From Acetivibrio cellulolyticus CD2 (GTDB lineage Bacteria > Bacillota > Clostridia > Acetivibrionales > Acetivibrionaceae): a stretch of DNA of 64,000 nucleotides. A program made the translations under genes and the position numbers. Below are positions 17,367 through 26,811 of this stretch, piece by piece (positions within the stretch are counted from its first letter, which is position 1; each line of letters begins with the position of its first letter). Below the pieces are notes generated by a model. It saw only the letters and a program-made list of their open reading frames with translations, was not told where the DNA came from and did not search any database. Location: positions 816,017 to 880,016 of the forward strand of contig NZ_JH556657.1 in the NCBI RefSeq assembly GCF_000179595.2, read 5' to 3'.

Positions 17367-17432
17367 ATTATATGGGGGCTTATAGAAATCTAAAAGGCAA
17401 GTTTGGTAAAGTTTATGTTATCTTTTAGTAAA
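17367..17432 (-). promoter_or_regulatory. Pho-box array and -10 box upstream of phnD
   Basis: On the minus strand, four hexamers occur with exact 5-base spacers (11-bp period): TTTACT (17427-17432), ATAACA (17416-17421), TTTACC (17405-17410) and TGCCTT (17394-17399). This matches the layout of PhoP boxes in Bacillus (TT(A/T/C)ACA direct repeats). A TATAAT at 17367-17372 lies 21 bases downstream, right for a PhoP-activated promoter with a weak -35. Phosphate-starvation control is the expected biology; direct evidence is sequence only. Confidence 0.6.
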
Positions 17433-17496
17433 ATGATTTTTTGTCTTTTTTATCCCGAAATAAGGGCAAAAATTTATATGATGTAGGGTGAACTAA

Positions 17497-17768
17497 AAAA
17501 GAGGATGGTTTTCCGTTAGCTTTGAAGGCAAACTAAATACCAAACGGCAAATTACAAGCCGTATCGATATACCTCTATATGGGCTGGAGATATAAATGAT
17601 GATAATGCTATCGATTTGAAAGCCAGTATGTCTTTGACAAATAGTTTTAATAGCTTTAAAGGATATAGCCGATATATTGCTAATGCAACCAATCAAGTAC
17701 TTCAAGAGGCAGACCTTGCTCATCTGCTGCAGTTTACTATTTACACTTTTAAAATACCTATGATATAA
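17497..17768 (+). pseudogene. Frameshifted dockerin-domain remnant
   Basis: Two abutting frames together read like the end of a cellulosomal protein. The first (17497-17580) gives a beta-strand tail ending ITSRIDIPLY. After a one-base shift, the second (17580-17768) gives WAGDINDDNAIDL, a calcium-loop-like first dockerin half, followed by SFNSFKG and a degenerate second half ending EADLAHLLQF. No start codon or ribosome binding site is present. It is best read as a decayed fragment of a dockerin-bearing gene. Confidence 0.5.
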
Positions 17769-17812
17769 TAAACCACAATACTTATCTAAAAATTGTGAAT
17801 GGTGGTATTTTT

Positions 17813-18514
17813 ATGAAAGAAGCAATCCTCTTTACATGTGTAATTTTAACATTAATATTATTGCTTGTATCATGCTCTGAAACCCTTCCAAACACTCCTG
17901 AACCTACAAATAAAACTGTTGAAGAATCTTCTAAAGATGCTAAGATATCTATATATTCTCCTATGACTTTATCAAGCAACAATATGTACCCTTTAAATGG
18001 CAATAACCAGTATCTTAGACTGAGAATGGTTGCGGGAAAATACTCAGAGGACTGGAACCCAGGAGCTTATATGGGTACTCTCTGGGAAGGCAAATATATT
18101 ATTGAACTAGCAGATGAAAGTGGAAACACTATTACCCAAACTGACTTAAGTAAATATTTTAAAGAACCTTTAGTTTTTAATTCTTCATTTGACATTCAAT
18201 TTGATGATTATAATAACGATGGGGATTTAGATTTTACTTTAGGTCAGTATGCTACAAGTAATGGTAATGACTTCAAATTGTTTACTTTAAGGAAAAATGG
18301 AAATGTAGAAGAGCTATCTATTAAGGATTACCCAACATTATTCATAAGCAAAAAAACCGGTTATTATTCTACAAAACTTACAAAGGTTAGCAACATAACA
18401 TTCAGTAAACAGTACTACGATAATTCAAAGCAGAAAAATTTTGAAGACATATTCAAATGGGACGGAAAAGAATTCATTCATATTAAAAGTCAAGAACTAA
18501 AGGAGAACAATTAA
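17813..18514 (+). CDS. Putative lipoprotein with FG-GAP-like segment
   Basis: A 233-aa exported lipoprotein of unknown function. A hydrophobic signal (residues 4-18) ends in a lipobox LLVSC. A Thr/Pro-rich stretch follows, then a beta-rich domain containing FDDYNNDGDLDFTLGQ (about residues 130-145), a calcium-loop motif of FG-GAP/VCBS-like repeats also seen in the gene at 46890-47594. The start at 17813 is preferred because the signal peptide then has normal length; an in-frame ATG at 17795 exists. The ribosome site is weak (GGTGG). It stands alone. Confidence 0.6.
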   Translation: MKEAILFTCVILTLILLLVSCSETLPNTPEPTNKTVEESSKDAKISIYSPMTLSSNNMYPLNGNNQYLRLRMVAGKYSEDWNPGAYMGTLWEGKYIIELADESGNTITQTDLSKYFKEPLVFNSSFDIQFDDYNNDGDLDFTLGQYATSNGNDFKLFTLRKNGNVEELSIKDYPTLFISKKTGYYSTKLTKVSNITFSKQYYDNSKQKNFEDIFKWDGKEFIHIKSQELKENN

Positions 18515-18838
18515 TGCTGATTTTTACCAAAAGCATAGATATAATAAAATTCCTTGACAAAGTGTCTGGATAATACGGTATGGTTGCTGACTTGGGTATC
18601 TGAGATTATATTTCATAATCAAATATCCGCTCTTATTGGTTTCTTATTTATTGACATATATTCAACATATATAGGCATAACTGTAACAGCAGTAGGAGTG
18701 TGTGTATTTATTGTAGAGCAACAATTTTTATGAAAAGTTCTTGGAGAGTAGGTATAGATAAAAACACAAAGACAACCCTTGTAAATACTTTTTGATCTTT
18801 TGAGTTTTAAGCATGAACAATAATTTCTTCAGTTGATA
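18515..18838. other. Intergenic region with possible 59-aa membrane ORF
   Basis: These 324 bases have no firm gene. One plus-strand frame is open from a TTG at 18554 to a stop at 18731-18733 and would encode 59 aa with a hydrophobic stretch (IGFLFIDIYSTYIGITVTAV). It has no ribosome binding site, so it may be a gene remnant. No terminator with a clear T run is visible. Confidence 0.3.
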
Positions 18839-19297
18839 TTAATTTTTGAATCTTGAGTTTTCATAGTTAAATGGTATGCTTGTTCCAATAACTACATCTT
18901 CGATTTTATTAATTATCAGCCAATCATCCATATTCCCTTGATGGTCAAAATCCAAAGGCTTTATTTCTTCTACCTCTGAAAATTCAACTAAACACAGACA
19001 TTTTTTATGCCACCTTGATTTTTGCTTCTCTGATAAACTAAGTTTGTCTTGATTAGCCTCAAGGATTTTAATTATCTCATCATCAGTTAGCTTTGTATAA
19101 TTCTGTACATTTACAACTTTTGCCTTAGCAGAAATTTTCCCGGTTCCTTTTTTCATGAAGTACAAGACTTCACCTTGAAAAACCCGGCTATGAGGAATTT
19201 TTCTACCTGATGCTCCACGTATGATCATAGTTTTTGAACCATTTAGAATTTTTTCCAGGACCATTTCCTTATCATCGCAATAAACAAGATGTACCAT
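18839..19297 (-). CDS. ASCH/PUA-like domain protein
   Basis: A 152-aa soluble protein. The motif MIIRGASGRKIPHSRVF...EVLYFMKKGTGKI.AKA.V..V.NY.KLTDDE resembles the PUA-like ASCH/EVE group of small RNA-binding domains, with a conserved G.SGRK segment near residue 30. A role in RNA binding or modification is inferred from the fold family only. AAGGAGATG precedes the ATG. It is separated from the coiled-coil gene upstream by about 100 bases; cotranscription is possible. Confidence 0.5.
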   Translation of the reverse strand: MVHLVYCDDKEMVLEKILNGSKTMIIRGASGRKIPHSRVFQGEVLYFMKKGTGKISAKAKVVNVQNYTKLTDDEIIKILEANQDKLSLSEKQKSRWHKKCLCLVEFSEVEEIKPLDFDHQGNMDDWLIINKIEDVVIGTSIPFNYENSRFKN

Positions 19298-19395
19298 TTA
19301 TTCATCTCCTTTTAACCTTTTTTCACAATCGGCACCTCTCTTTTATTACACAAAAATGAGAGATAATAACAACATGAAAATTATCAAACATAGCA

Positions 19396-19641
19396 TTACT
19401 TAGCAATTTTCTTTTTTATTTCAACTAATTCAACCTTATTCTTAAAATCTTCCTTACCCAATACTTCAATGCCATTCTCTATTTTTTCAAGTTTTTGCCT
19501 TGTCTCAGTACGGAATTCAGTTAAATCAGCTGTTTGCTCATTAATAGCAATTACCTTCTGCTTTATATCGGACACATCAATTTTTATCTCTTTAACGTCA
19601 CTTGACAATTCCTCAAGTATTTTTAAAATTTTCCCATCCAT
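19396..19641 (-). CDS. Small coiled-coil protein
   Basis: An 81-aa protein that is almost entirely charged helix with heptad spacing (LEELSSDVKEIKIDVSDIKQ onward), predicted to form a coiled coil. Proteins beginning MDGKILKILEEL-like and of this length are common in clostridia and have no assigned function. GGAG lies about 10 bases before ATG. No signal peptide or membrane segment is present. Confidence 0.55.
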   Translation of the reverse strand: MDGKILKILEELSSDVKEIKIDVSDIKQKVIAINEQTADLTEFRTETRQKLEKIENGIEVLGKEDFKNKVELVEIKKKIAK

Positions 19642-19790
19642 AAATTATCAATCTCCAAAGACATTATATCCTGAAATCCAGATATTCATCAAGTACTTTA
19701 TCTTTAATCCCATTCCTATTTTTGAAATATGCGTGTATATAACCTCCACAATAAAGCACTATTTAATATTCCGATTAAGACATTGGTATA

Positions 19791-20321
19791 CTAAATCCAA
19801 ATACAAAAATTGAAGTATTTAATAATTTGCTGCAGTAACTTCATATACTTATCTTGATGTGTTAAGTGCAAAATGTCCCAATAAAAACCACAATTGGGAC
19901 ATTTCCCAACAACAAACCTATCCGGCAGGAACTGATCGCATGATTCACAGTAGGCTTGTTCTATGGTTTTCTTATAAATATATCCACTGTTTAATAGATT
20001 AGTGAAGAAGTCCTGAACAAAACTACTATGATAGGGATCATTTGTTTGATTATACAAGTCATAAGAAAATCCGAGTTTGTCAAAACACCCCTTGAAGTCA
20101 TTGTGGTAACGGTTAGCAATTTGTTCAGGTGAGACACCTTCCTTGTTAGCCCTAATCTGAATTGGTGTACCGTGGCAATCACTTCCTGACACATAGCACA
20201 CATTATATCCTTTCAATCTGAAATATCTTGCGAGAATATCACCTGGCAACAAAGCAGCAATATGACCGATATGGAGTGACCCATTTGCATAAGGCCAAGC
20301 TCCTCCAATAAATACGTCCAT
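19791..20321 (-). pseudogene. Truncated methionyl-tRNA synthetase (metG fragment)
   Basis: A 176-aa product with the N-terminal catalytic part of Met[23 protein letters not shown] containing the HIGH motif, GSDCHGTPI, and a zinc-type [21 protein letters not shown] segment near residues 125-145. It then diverges and stops. The KMSKS loop, anticodon-binding domain and the rest of the normal 500-650 residues are missing, and the last 35 residues look unrelated to MetRS. AGGAGGTG precedes the ATG and a Met-type T-box lies upstream, so the gene was once regulated and may still be transcribed. It cannot be an autonomous synthetase. It is a pseudogene, or less likely an accessory paralogue. Confidence 0.75.
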
Positions 20322-20369
20322 TGATTACACCTCCTAAAATTTACATGCTATATTAGTCGTCAAAAATGC

Positions 20370-20690
20370 AAATAAAAAAACCCTCACCTCCAGGTATTAT
20401 CCTGGGGACGAGAGCATTATACTTCGTGTTACCACCCCGGTTCACTGATGACTTACGAACATCAGCCTCAACAAGTACGTCAGAACAAATGAATTCTGGT
20501 TATACTCTGGCACTATAACGGGTGCAACCGTCGCAGCCTAAGTCAATTAAACATTCGGTGCGAGTGCTCCGAGACCATGTTCAGCTATCTATTCTTTACC
20601 CCTTCTCAGCTTCCCGGGGTTCTCTGGAAAAGACGTTAACAGCTTACTCTTCTCATCATTGCATTAGTAGTATTACATTTTATTTTAATA
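20370..20690 (-). ncRNA. T-box leader with methionine (AUG) specifier
   Basis: On the minus strand a full T-box leader precedes the metG fragment. Stem I contains GAACATGGTC, giving the specifier AUG at 20576-20578. The antiterminator motif CGGGGTGGTAACACG is at about 20424-20439. A terminator helix follows (CTCTCGTCCCC ... GGTGAGGG) and ends in seven T residues at 20373-20380. All core parts look intact, although the downstream gene is truncated. Confidence 0.9.
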
Positions 20691-20726
20691 CGGATAACTT
20701 TGCCAGTCAATATACAAATTATTCAT

Positions 20727-21203
20727 TTAGTGGTTTGTAAATTGCAATAATAATTGGTTTAAGTCTTCAACAGAACCTTTGGAAAGTGTGTATGCTTCTC
20801 TTGTCCCATTTTTGTATATCCAACCATTGCTTTGACTAATGTAAAGAAAGTATTCCACTTTTTGATTATCAGAGTATTGGAAATACACAAAATATGGGGG
20901 TGCCTTTAATTCTGATGGAATATTATTTATTGGTGTTCCTGTTTCAATGGCAGTTATAAAAATCTTAATGTCATCAGGCTTGTCAAAAACATTTTCACTA
21001 TCATTTCTCCCTTTGACTGTAACCTTAACAAGTTCTGTATTTTGAGAAGTTGCATTTTCTGATATTGGTGTTGTTTTCAGGACTATAGAACTTTCTTTTG
21101 CATTTTCTGTACTCTGATTATCTGAACAGCCTGAAAAAGCAACAGCAAATAAAAAGCATATTGCTAAAAGCATAGGGATAATGAACTTCTTTATCATCTC
21201 CAT
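20727..21203 (-). CDS. Putative lipoprotein
   Basis: A 158-aa protein with a signal peptide and lipobox (AVAFSGCS, Cys about residue 26), a low-complexity Ser/Thr/Asn linker (about 27-60) and a C-terminal alpha/beta domain of about 95 residues (LVKVTVKGRND onward) that includes PPYFVYFQYSDNQKVEYFLYIS. I do not recognise a named family. The domain resembles small secreted regulatory domains found near two-component or sigma genes in Bacilli. No strong ribosome site is present. Confidence 0.6.
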   Translation of the reverse strand: MEMIKKFIIPMLLAICFLFAVAFSGCSDNQSTENAKESSIVLKTTPISENATSQNTELVKVTVKGRNDSENVFDKPDDIKIFITAIETGTPINNIPSELKAPPYFVYFQYSDNQKVEYFLYISQSNGWIYKNGTREAYTLSKGSVEDLNQLLLQFTNH

Positions 21204-21414
21204 TTTTATTTTCTCTTTATTAGACTAAAAACATTTCTAATAAGTTTCTTTAAAATCAATTTTAGTGTCTTTTTAAGCACATTAAAATCATAACATTTTA
21301 TGGCATGCTGTAAAAGGTGTAATCCTTCTTTTATCTATGGCTGTATGCTTATAGAGAATAGGGTATACAAAACACTCCATCTCTTGTTGAGAAGAGTAAT
21401 TTCTCCATCTGAAA

Positions 21415-21460
21415 GGAGGGTGATGCCTACATGTCAACTAATAAACAAGCCAGCAGACTA
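21415..21460 (+). pseudogene. 5' fragment of the yyaL-like gene
   Basis: AGGAGGGTGATGCCTACATG followed by codons for MSTNKQASRL nearly repeats the ribosome binding site and first codons of the intact gene at 55459 ([30 protein letters not shown]). The similarity ends at about 21460, where hairpin sequence begins. It is the smallest of three copies of this start in the window. Confidence 0.7.
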
Positions 21461-21470
21461 AATAATGGAG

Positions 21471-21499
21471 AAGGAGCGGTTCACTGTGAACCGCTCCTT
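21471..21499 (-). terminator. Hairpin after first giant gene
   Basis: A 13-bp stem (AAGGAGCGGTTCA / TGAACCGCTCCTT), nearly identical to the hairpin after the second giant gene. Here the downstream T-rich part is replaced by the yyaL fragment, so termination may be weaker. Confidence 0.55.
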
Positions 21500-21562
21500 T
21501 AGTATACCTAATAAAACCAAGTGAATATAGCTTTCTAAATCAGATAATTGCATAAACATACT

Positions 21563-24500
21563 CTATGGAGTCCACAAAACAGCTTTACCCGAATAGTCAT
21601 TACCTGCAACCTGCCCAAGATCATTAATCGAATAAGCTGCAGAAGATGTGTAATCTATAATACCAAAAGTTCCAACATTACTTAAATCAGTCATTACAGA
21701 GTCTTTCCACAAAAAAGGATGAAATGTTTCTATGCTGCTGCCTGACCCTCCAACAATAACTCCTTCGTTATTTATGTCATATGCGTGTGAATTATTATTT
21801 TGACCGCCTAGTGTACCTAAATCTTTCATAACTCCATTTTCCCAAAGAAAAGCATGCTGTGATAAAGAGTCATCTCCAATGTATGAGTATCCTACAATTT
21901 GTCCCTTCTCATTTATTGCTTCAGGACCTGTAGATCCATATGTATCGGGATACGACACGTATGGACCGTAAATATAATTATTATATTCCCATTCTGTGAA
22001 TTCACTAGGGAAAGAGACTTTTTTGGATTTACTGTTTAACGAACCCAAATCAGTAAAAACACCGTTTTCATATAAAAAGCTACGACACTGTCTATCCATG
22101 CCTTCAGTTGCTTCAATTCTTGCAATTCCAACTATTTGGCCTTTATTATTAATGTCAATTGGTATGAAATTTCCTAAATCTTTATAGGTGCCATTATCTA
22201 TTAAAAAACCTGTAATCTTATAAGTGACAGGATCGGTATAATATCCGATTTTCTGACCTTTGTCATTAGTATAAAAATACCTGTAATCACTGGATGAAAC
22301 ATCTCCTTTATTCCATATGTAACCTCTTGTATACATTGTGGAATAATAATCAAAATAATCCGCATCCCAATCAACGAATCCCTCGTAACTCATAAAAAAC
22401 TCACTCTGATCATTAATTCTACAAGCCCATGAAGCTTCATTGTTCAACTTACAAACATCTCCATCTTCCCATAAAACCGGATAATAACAATCACCTACAT
22501 ATGACCTCCCAACCACTTGTCCTTTACAGTTTATGCTACGTGCCTCAGAGTTACCTCCGAGAGTCCCTAAATCAAGAAAAGGTACAGGGGGCTTTAAGTT
22601 GGGCTCACCTAAGAATTTAATGCGAAAGGACTGTGCTGGAGGTTGTCCAGGATGAGTTGGCATCTTACTGGATACTGAAGCATCTGCTGCATCATATGCA
22701 GATTTAGCTGTAGTCGATTGCTCCAGAAATTTACTCAAAAAAAGGCTTGTTCTATCCCTTGCAATATAATGTTCAACATAGTCGGAAAAACCAAGGTATG
22801 TCCTTGCACCGGATTTTATAAAGGCATTTGCCATGGTTTCGTTATATGCAGATTTACAGCATCCCATTAATACCAAATTATTTACATAGATGTTTTGAAA
22901 ATATTTTTCTATAAACGAAGGAAGCACAAAATAATTTGATCCAATTATTTTCTCTTTGTCTTCATCATATAGTGTAAAAATTGCCAGCCTGTGCATTTGC
23001 AAATCCCTCAAGATTTTGTCCTTTTCAACTGTTGAAGCACTGTCTTCATAGCTTTGAGCCAAGAAAAAACCAACCTGTCCTCCTACAGCACCATCACGCA
23101 TTCCCCATAAAGGTTCACTTCTGAGGGTCTGAAATAAATTTTCTCCATGAGAAGATACACTGATAACACCATATTTATAAAGCTCTGTTCTAAGAAAACT
23201 TATTGTTACTTCCTTATCCTTAAGATAGGTTATATCAGAATCTCTAAACACATCAGCGTCGTTATATTTATATTTCTTTAAAGTCTCATATACATTAGGC
23301 TTATATGAATTCATGTCATTAGAATCATTAATTCCAAACTCATGCAACATCGGTGATAACATCAATACTTTCCTGTTGGCTATCCTTGGACCTTTGACCT
23401 CAGCAGGAGATTCGGGACTGAATAATATAGATTTATCATTACTGCCTGAGCTGCTTAAGGTATATGAGTTTTGAGCATTACTGTCAACCGTAGTGACAAT
23501 TTCTGCTGAGGTTTGGTCAGTTGTAGGTGTATTAACCGATTCTTCAGATGTACTGTCAGTCTCATCCTTCTTCCTTATGGAAATAGCTCCAAGTATACCG
23601 TTTTTATATTCAAACCATATACTATCGCTGCCATCAGATACACCTGCCTGTTGTATTTTGGGATTGCTATTCAACTCAGAAAGCATTACATTTTTTGCAC
23701 TTTCTATCCCTTCGGAGACTATTAATTCAACATACCTTTTCACTTGTTCTTCCTGGAAGGCACAGTTTTCTTTCATTTCCTCATCAGTTACCTTATTAAG
23801 TACACGCAAGTCAACACCTGCTGTCCTTTGGACTTTGTCCTGTGTAGCTTTTACAGTAAAATGCAAAGTTTGTGTTGTGCTATATGACATGTTCTTTTTA
23901 AAACTGTATATGTTATCGCCGGCCTTTTCATCTCCGTCTACTCCAGCATCATTCAAAACACCAAGTTTTTCAATTATAGTACCATTTTCATCGGTCTTGT
24001 TCAGTTCTATTGTCAGTTCGGAATCATACTCAAAATTAGAAATACCAGCAGTAAAAATAACATCCTCTGCTTGGTTGACAAACAAAGCATCAGGGTTTGC
24101 TTTTACAGAATCTATCTGCAATCCGCCTGAAGGGGAAGGTGTTGGAGTAATAGTTGGTGTAGCAGTTGCTTTAGGTGTAGAAACTAGTTTGTTTTGTGCT
24201 GGGAATTCGTTAATTATTCCAAGCAGGTACTGTCTCATAAAAGCAAAATCAATGGAGTTAAAACTTCCATTGCCGTCAACATCAGCAGCTTTAAGACCGT
24301 TTTCATAGGAAAACTCATTTATATTTCCAAGCAAATATTGTCTCATTAATCCAAAGTCTATAGAGTTTGCTGAACTGCTATTATCAATATCACCGAATAT
24401 AATACTTGTTTCCTCTTCTTCAGGTGTTGATTGGTCAAACAGCCTTTTTGCCTCTTTTATTGCTTCTTTTTCGGATATCTGGACTTTTTTTGAAAGAATC

Positions 24501-26575
24501 TTCATATCCTTGTCTACAAATAAATAAGTAGGCGTAAAATACCAATTTGTATATGCATATCCGTTTGTGGTTTCATTATCCCGAACATATGTATATTTTT
24601 CTGCAAATGCCCTGTCGGTGTCTTTTAGCATATAATTGACGGCATCATACCCTTCGTATTCCTTTTCCGAATGAGTTATATTTATAACCTGTACATCAGG
24701 TAATTCTTCAATTATGCTATTTAAATTTTCGTCATACCAATTATATGCAATAAGCATATTTCTTCCCTTGAAAGTATTTAAATTAACATCCTTCCCATCC
24801 GGATCCTTTAATGTAAAATCAATAGTTTGACCAATTTCAGGGTAATTTTCACCATAATGTTTTAAGTCCAATAAATCAGAACCGTCATTTCGTGAATTGC
24901 ATACCCAGCCATCAGGCAGGAGATCCCAGAAGTCATTTATGCAGAAGTATTGATGAGCAGTTACTTTTGTATAAAGTGGTACATCCCCTTTAATATAAGT
25001 AAGTTTAACTTGACTGGTTAATTCGTCATAAGACAGAGGTACCCATCCCTCAGGCAATACATCAGTTTCGAACGTTTTAGAGTACATATATTGCACATCG
25101 CCAAATTTGGCACCCTCAAGGCAGGTAATTGTGAAGGTCTCACTATCCATAGTAGTTAGAATCCATCCCATAGGTATCTTGGGAGGTAAAATATATCCTA
25201 AATAATTTTTAGGTAATTTTTTAATTGTCATTTGTGTTCCATAACCAGCACCACCAGATATATATTTAATATTGCATATTTTTTTTACCTCATCATAATT
25301 GTCAACAATCCATCCTTTTGGCAATGAATTATTACAGCTATCAGCTATATATTCATAGCTTATGGTTTCCTGATCACCGTATTTGGCACCATTAAGAAAT
25401 TTGATAGTTAGCTTCCCTGAAGCTTTTTTATCATAAGTAGTAAAAACCCACCCTTCAGGGATGTCTTCAATAGAACTCGTGAGGGAATAGTAGCTCTTAT
25501 CTTCGTCAATATCAATTTCTGTACCGTAGGCTGGGGTTCCTGCATATTGGATTGTTTTACCGTATTCAAACCATACCCAATTCTTAGAATTAGGTAATCG
25601 AAATTCTTCACCCTCTGAAAAATATATATCCAGTTTTGTTCCGATTGACTTTCGACCACCTATGTACATGATTTTATCTGCCGAAATAGATACCCAATTT
25701 TCAGGAAGGGGCGTTCCATCACTTGCTAGTTTAATATGTGGGGAAGTCAGTGTGTCTCCATAGGCGTATTGTTTCGATGAATACTTTCCAAGGTATTTAA
25801 TAACTGCTTCCCTTGTAGTTGAATTATAATGTGTAACAATCCATCCGTCAGACAAGTAATAATCATAATCACGATAATCATAATAACCAGTTAATTTTGA
25901 ATATTCGATATCTCCTGGTTTTGCATTTTTTATACACTTCATTTTTGACTCATTATTAGACTTATCAACTCCGATGCTTATCCATCCGGACTTTAACCAT
26001 TCACGTGCCAATTTCTCAATTGTCCCATAACTTGCATCGCCTATAAATTTATCACTATATTCACAGGGAAGCCAAAAATTATGATATTTATAGCAATCTT
26101 CAGAATAAGCTTTATCTCCATATTTATAGCGGTATAACCCAGTATCTGAATTTATATTTACCGGGGTTTGACCTTCATATTTTATAGTGTAATATCCGTC
26201 TATCGTTATGTATTCTTTCCATTCCTTCGGAATATTCTCAAGAAAGCGAACCGGCTGTATAGATCCACTAGCAGCCCCTTTGACATACTTTATAATATAG
26301 CTTGTAGTTTTTGTGTTGCTGATATCAACAACTACCCAGTTTTCAGGCAGCATGTCCTTATTTATAGTGCTTTCGATGTCTCCGTATTTTGCTCCTCCTA
26401 CATACTTAATTGTGTAATTTTGTTCACTTTTTTCTACTACAATCCATTCTTCATCCAGATTTTCAATGGAAGCGACAACCTTTGTATCACCATAGGATTG
26501 TGCCATAACTGTATTGCAAAAACCAATGATTGCAACTGCTAGTACTAAAACGAATAGATAGATCTTGTTTTTCAT
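21563..26575 (-). CDS. Giant secreted dockerin / caspase-like peptidase / HAF-repeat protein, copy 1
   Basis: A 1670-aa secreted protein. In order: signal peptide (1-25); about twelve N-terminal repeats of 40-50 aa with the pattern LP.GW......IKY..GA.YGD (26-575); a redoxin-like domain (579-712, IGQTIDFTLKD) lacking any catalytic cysteine; a dockerin (727-790, two DxDxxxxxNSIDF..MRQYLLG repeats); a TP-rich linker; an Ig-like domain (820-925); a clan CD caspase/gingipain-like peptidase domain (about 1065-1300) with His1143 in SSHGEN and Cys1240 in MGCCKSA; and HAF repeats (1332-1670, DLGTLGG...INxxGQVVG). The dockerin would attach it to a cohesin scaffold. The substrate is unknown. The start follows GGGGGATAAC. 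Confidence 0.85.
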   Translation of the reverse strand: MKNKIYLFVLVLAVAIIGFCNTVMAQSYGDTKVVASIENLDEEWIVVEKSEQNYTIKYVGGAKYGDIESTINKDMLPENWVVVDISNTKTTSYIIKYVKGAASGSIQPVRFLENIPKEWKEYITIDGYYTIKYEGQTPVNINSDTGLYRYKYGDKAYSEDCYKYHNFWLPCEYSDKFIGDASYGTIEKLAREWLKSGWISIGVDKSNNESKMKCIKNAKPGDIEYSKLTGYYDYRDYDYYLSDGWIVTHYNSTTREAVIKYLGKYSSKQYAYGDTLTSPHIKLASDGTPLPENWVSISADKIMYIGGRKSIGTKLDIYFSEGEEFRLPNSKNWVWFEYGKTIQYAGTPAYGTEIDIDEDKSYYSLTSSIEDIPEGWVFTTYDKKASGKLTIKFLNGAKYGDQETISYEYIADSCNNSLPKGWIVDNYDEVKKICNIKYISGGAGYGTQMTIKKLPKNYLGYILPPKIPMGWILTTMDSETFTITCLEGAKFGDVQYMYSKTFETDVLPEGWVPLSYDELTSQVKLTYIKGDVPLYTKVTAHQYFCINDFWDLLPDGWVCNSRNDGSDLLDLKHYGENYPEIGQTIDFTLKDPDGKDVNLNTFKGRNMLIAYNWYDENLNSIIEELPDVQVINITHSEKEYEGYDAVNYMLKDTDRAFAEKYTYVRDNETTNGYAYTNWYFTPTYLFVDKDMKILSKKVQISEKEAIKEAKRLFDQSTPEEEETSIIFGDIDNSSSANSIDFGLMRQYLLGNINEFSYENGLKAADVDGNGSFNSIDFAFMRQYLLGIINEFPAQNKLVSTPKATATPTITPTPSPSGGLQIDSVKANPDALFVNQAEDVIFTAGISNFEYDSELTIELNKTDENGTIIEKLGVLNDAGVDGDEKAGDNIYSFKKNMSYSTTQTLHFTVKATQDKVQRTAGVDLRVLNKVTDEEMKENCAFQEEQVKRYVELIVSEGIESAKNVMLSELNSNPKIQQAGVSDGSDSIWFEYKNGILGAISIRKKDETDSTSEESVNTPTTDQTSAEIVTTVDSNAQNSYTLSSSGSNDKSILFSPESPAEVKGPRIANRKVLMLSPMLHEFGINDSNDMNSYKPNVYETLKKYKYNDADVFRDSDITYLKDKEVTISFLRTELYKYGVISVSSHGENLFQTLRSEPLWGMRDGAVGGQVGFFLAQSYEDSASTVEKDKILRDLQMHRLAIFTLYDEDKEKIIGSNYFVLPSFIEKYFQNIYVNNLVLMGCCKSAYNETMANAFIKSGARTYLGFSDYVEHYIARDRTSLFLSKFLEQSTTAKSAYDAADASVSSKMPTHPGQPPAQSFRIKFLGEPNLKPPVPFLDLGTLGGNSEARSINCKGQVVGRSYVGDCYYPVLWEDGDVCKLNNEASWACRINDQSEFFMSYEGFVDWDADYFDYYSTMYTRGYIWNKGDVSSSDYRYFYTNDKGQKIGYYTDPVTYKITGFLIDNGTYKDLGNFIPIDINNKGQIVGIARIEATEGMDRQCRSFLYENGVFTDLGSLNSKSKKVSFPSEFTEWEYNNYIYGPYVSYPDTYGSTGPEAINEKGQIVGYSYIGDDSLSQHAFLWENGVMKDLGTLGGQNNNSHAYDINNEGVIVGGSGSSIETFHPFLWKDSVMTDLSNVGTFGIIDYTSSAAYSINDLGQVAGNDYSGKAVLWTP

Positions 26576-26649
26576 TGTTATCCCCCTAATAAATGATTTT
26601 GGCTATGATGGAAAACTCTATGCAATAAGAGTTATTCCCGACAAATGAA

Positions 26650-26678
26650 ATTATAATTTCCAGTATTTGATATGTCAA
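26650..26678 (-). promoter_or_regulatory. Promoter of giant gene 1
   Basis: A perfect vegetative promoter on the minus strand: TTGACA (26673-26678), 17 bases, TATAAT (26650-26655). The leader of about 65 bases contains a small hairpin (AACTCT / AGAGTT) shared by all three copies. Confidence 0.8.
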
Positions 26679-26811
26679 CGGATTTATATTCTGGAAAGTA
26701 ATTCATCTTAGAAATTATCATAAAAATACTACAATGCTGAGGTCAATCCGTAACATTACATTCTAAGAGCGTATAGCATAATCTTACGATGAAAATAAAA
26801 CTATAAAAATC

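Larger units (their letters stand above)
21204..21562. other. Intergenic region with gene remnant and hairpin
   Basis: This 359-base stretch holds no complete gene. Its right half carries a short copy of the 5' end of the yyaL-like gene (21415-21460) fused to the hairpin that follows the first giant gene. The left half is AT-rich and I see nothing in it. Confidence 0.5.

Noticed and set aside
18554-18733. 59-aa hydrophobic ORF between two genes
   Set aside because: No ribosome binding site or recognisable family; mentioned in the intergenic entry only.
23493-24308. Long plus-strand ORFs antisense to the giant genes (also near 28830 and 33903)
   Set aside because: They are mirror frames of conserved minus-strand coding sequence, have no ribosome sites and appear only because the three copies are similar.
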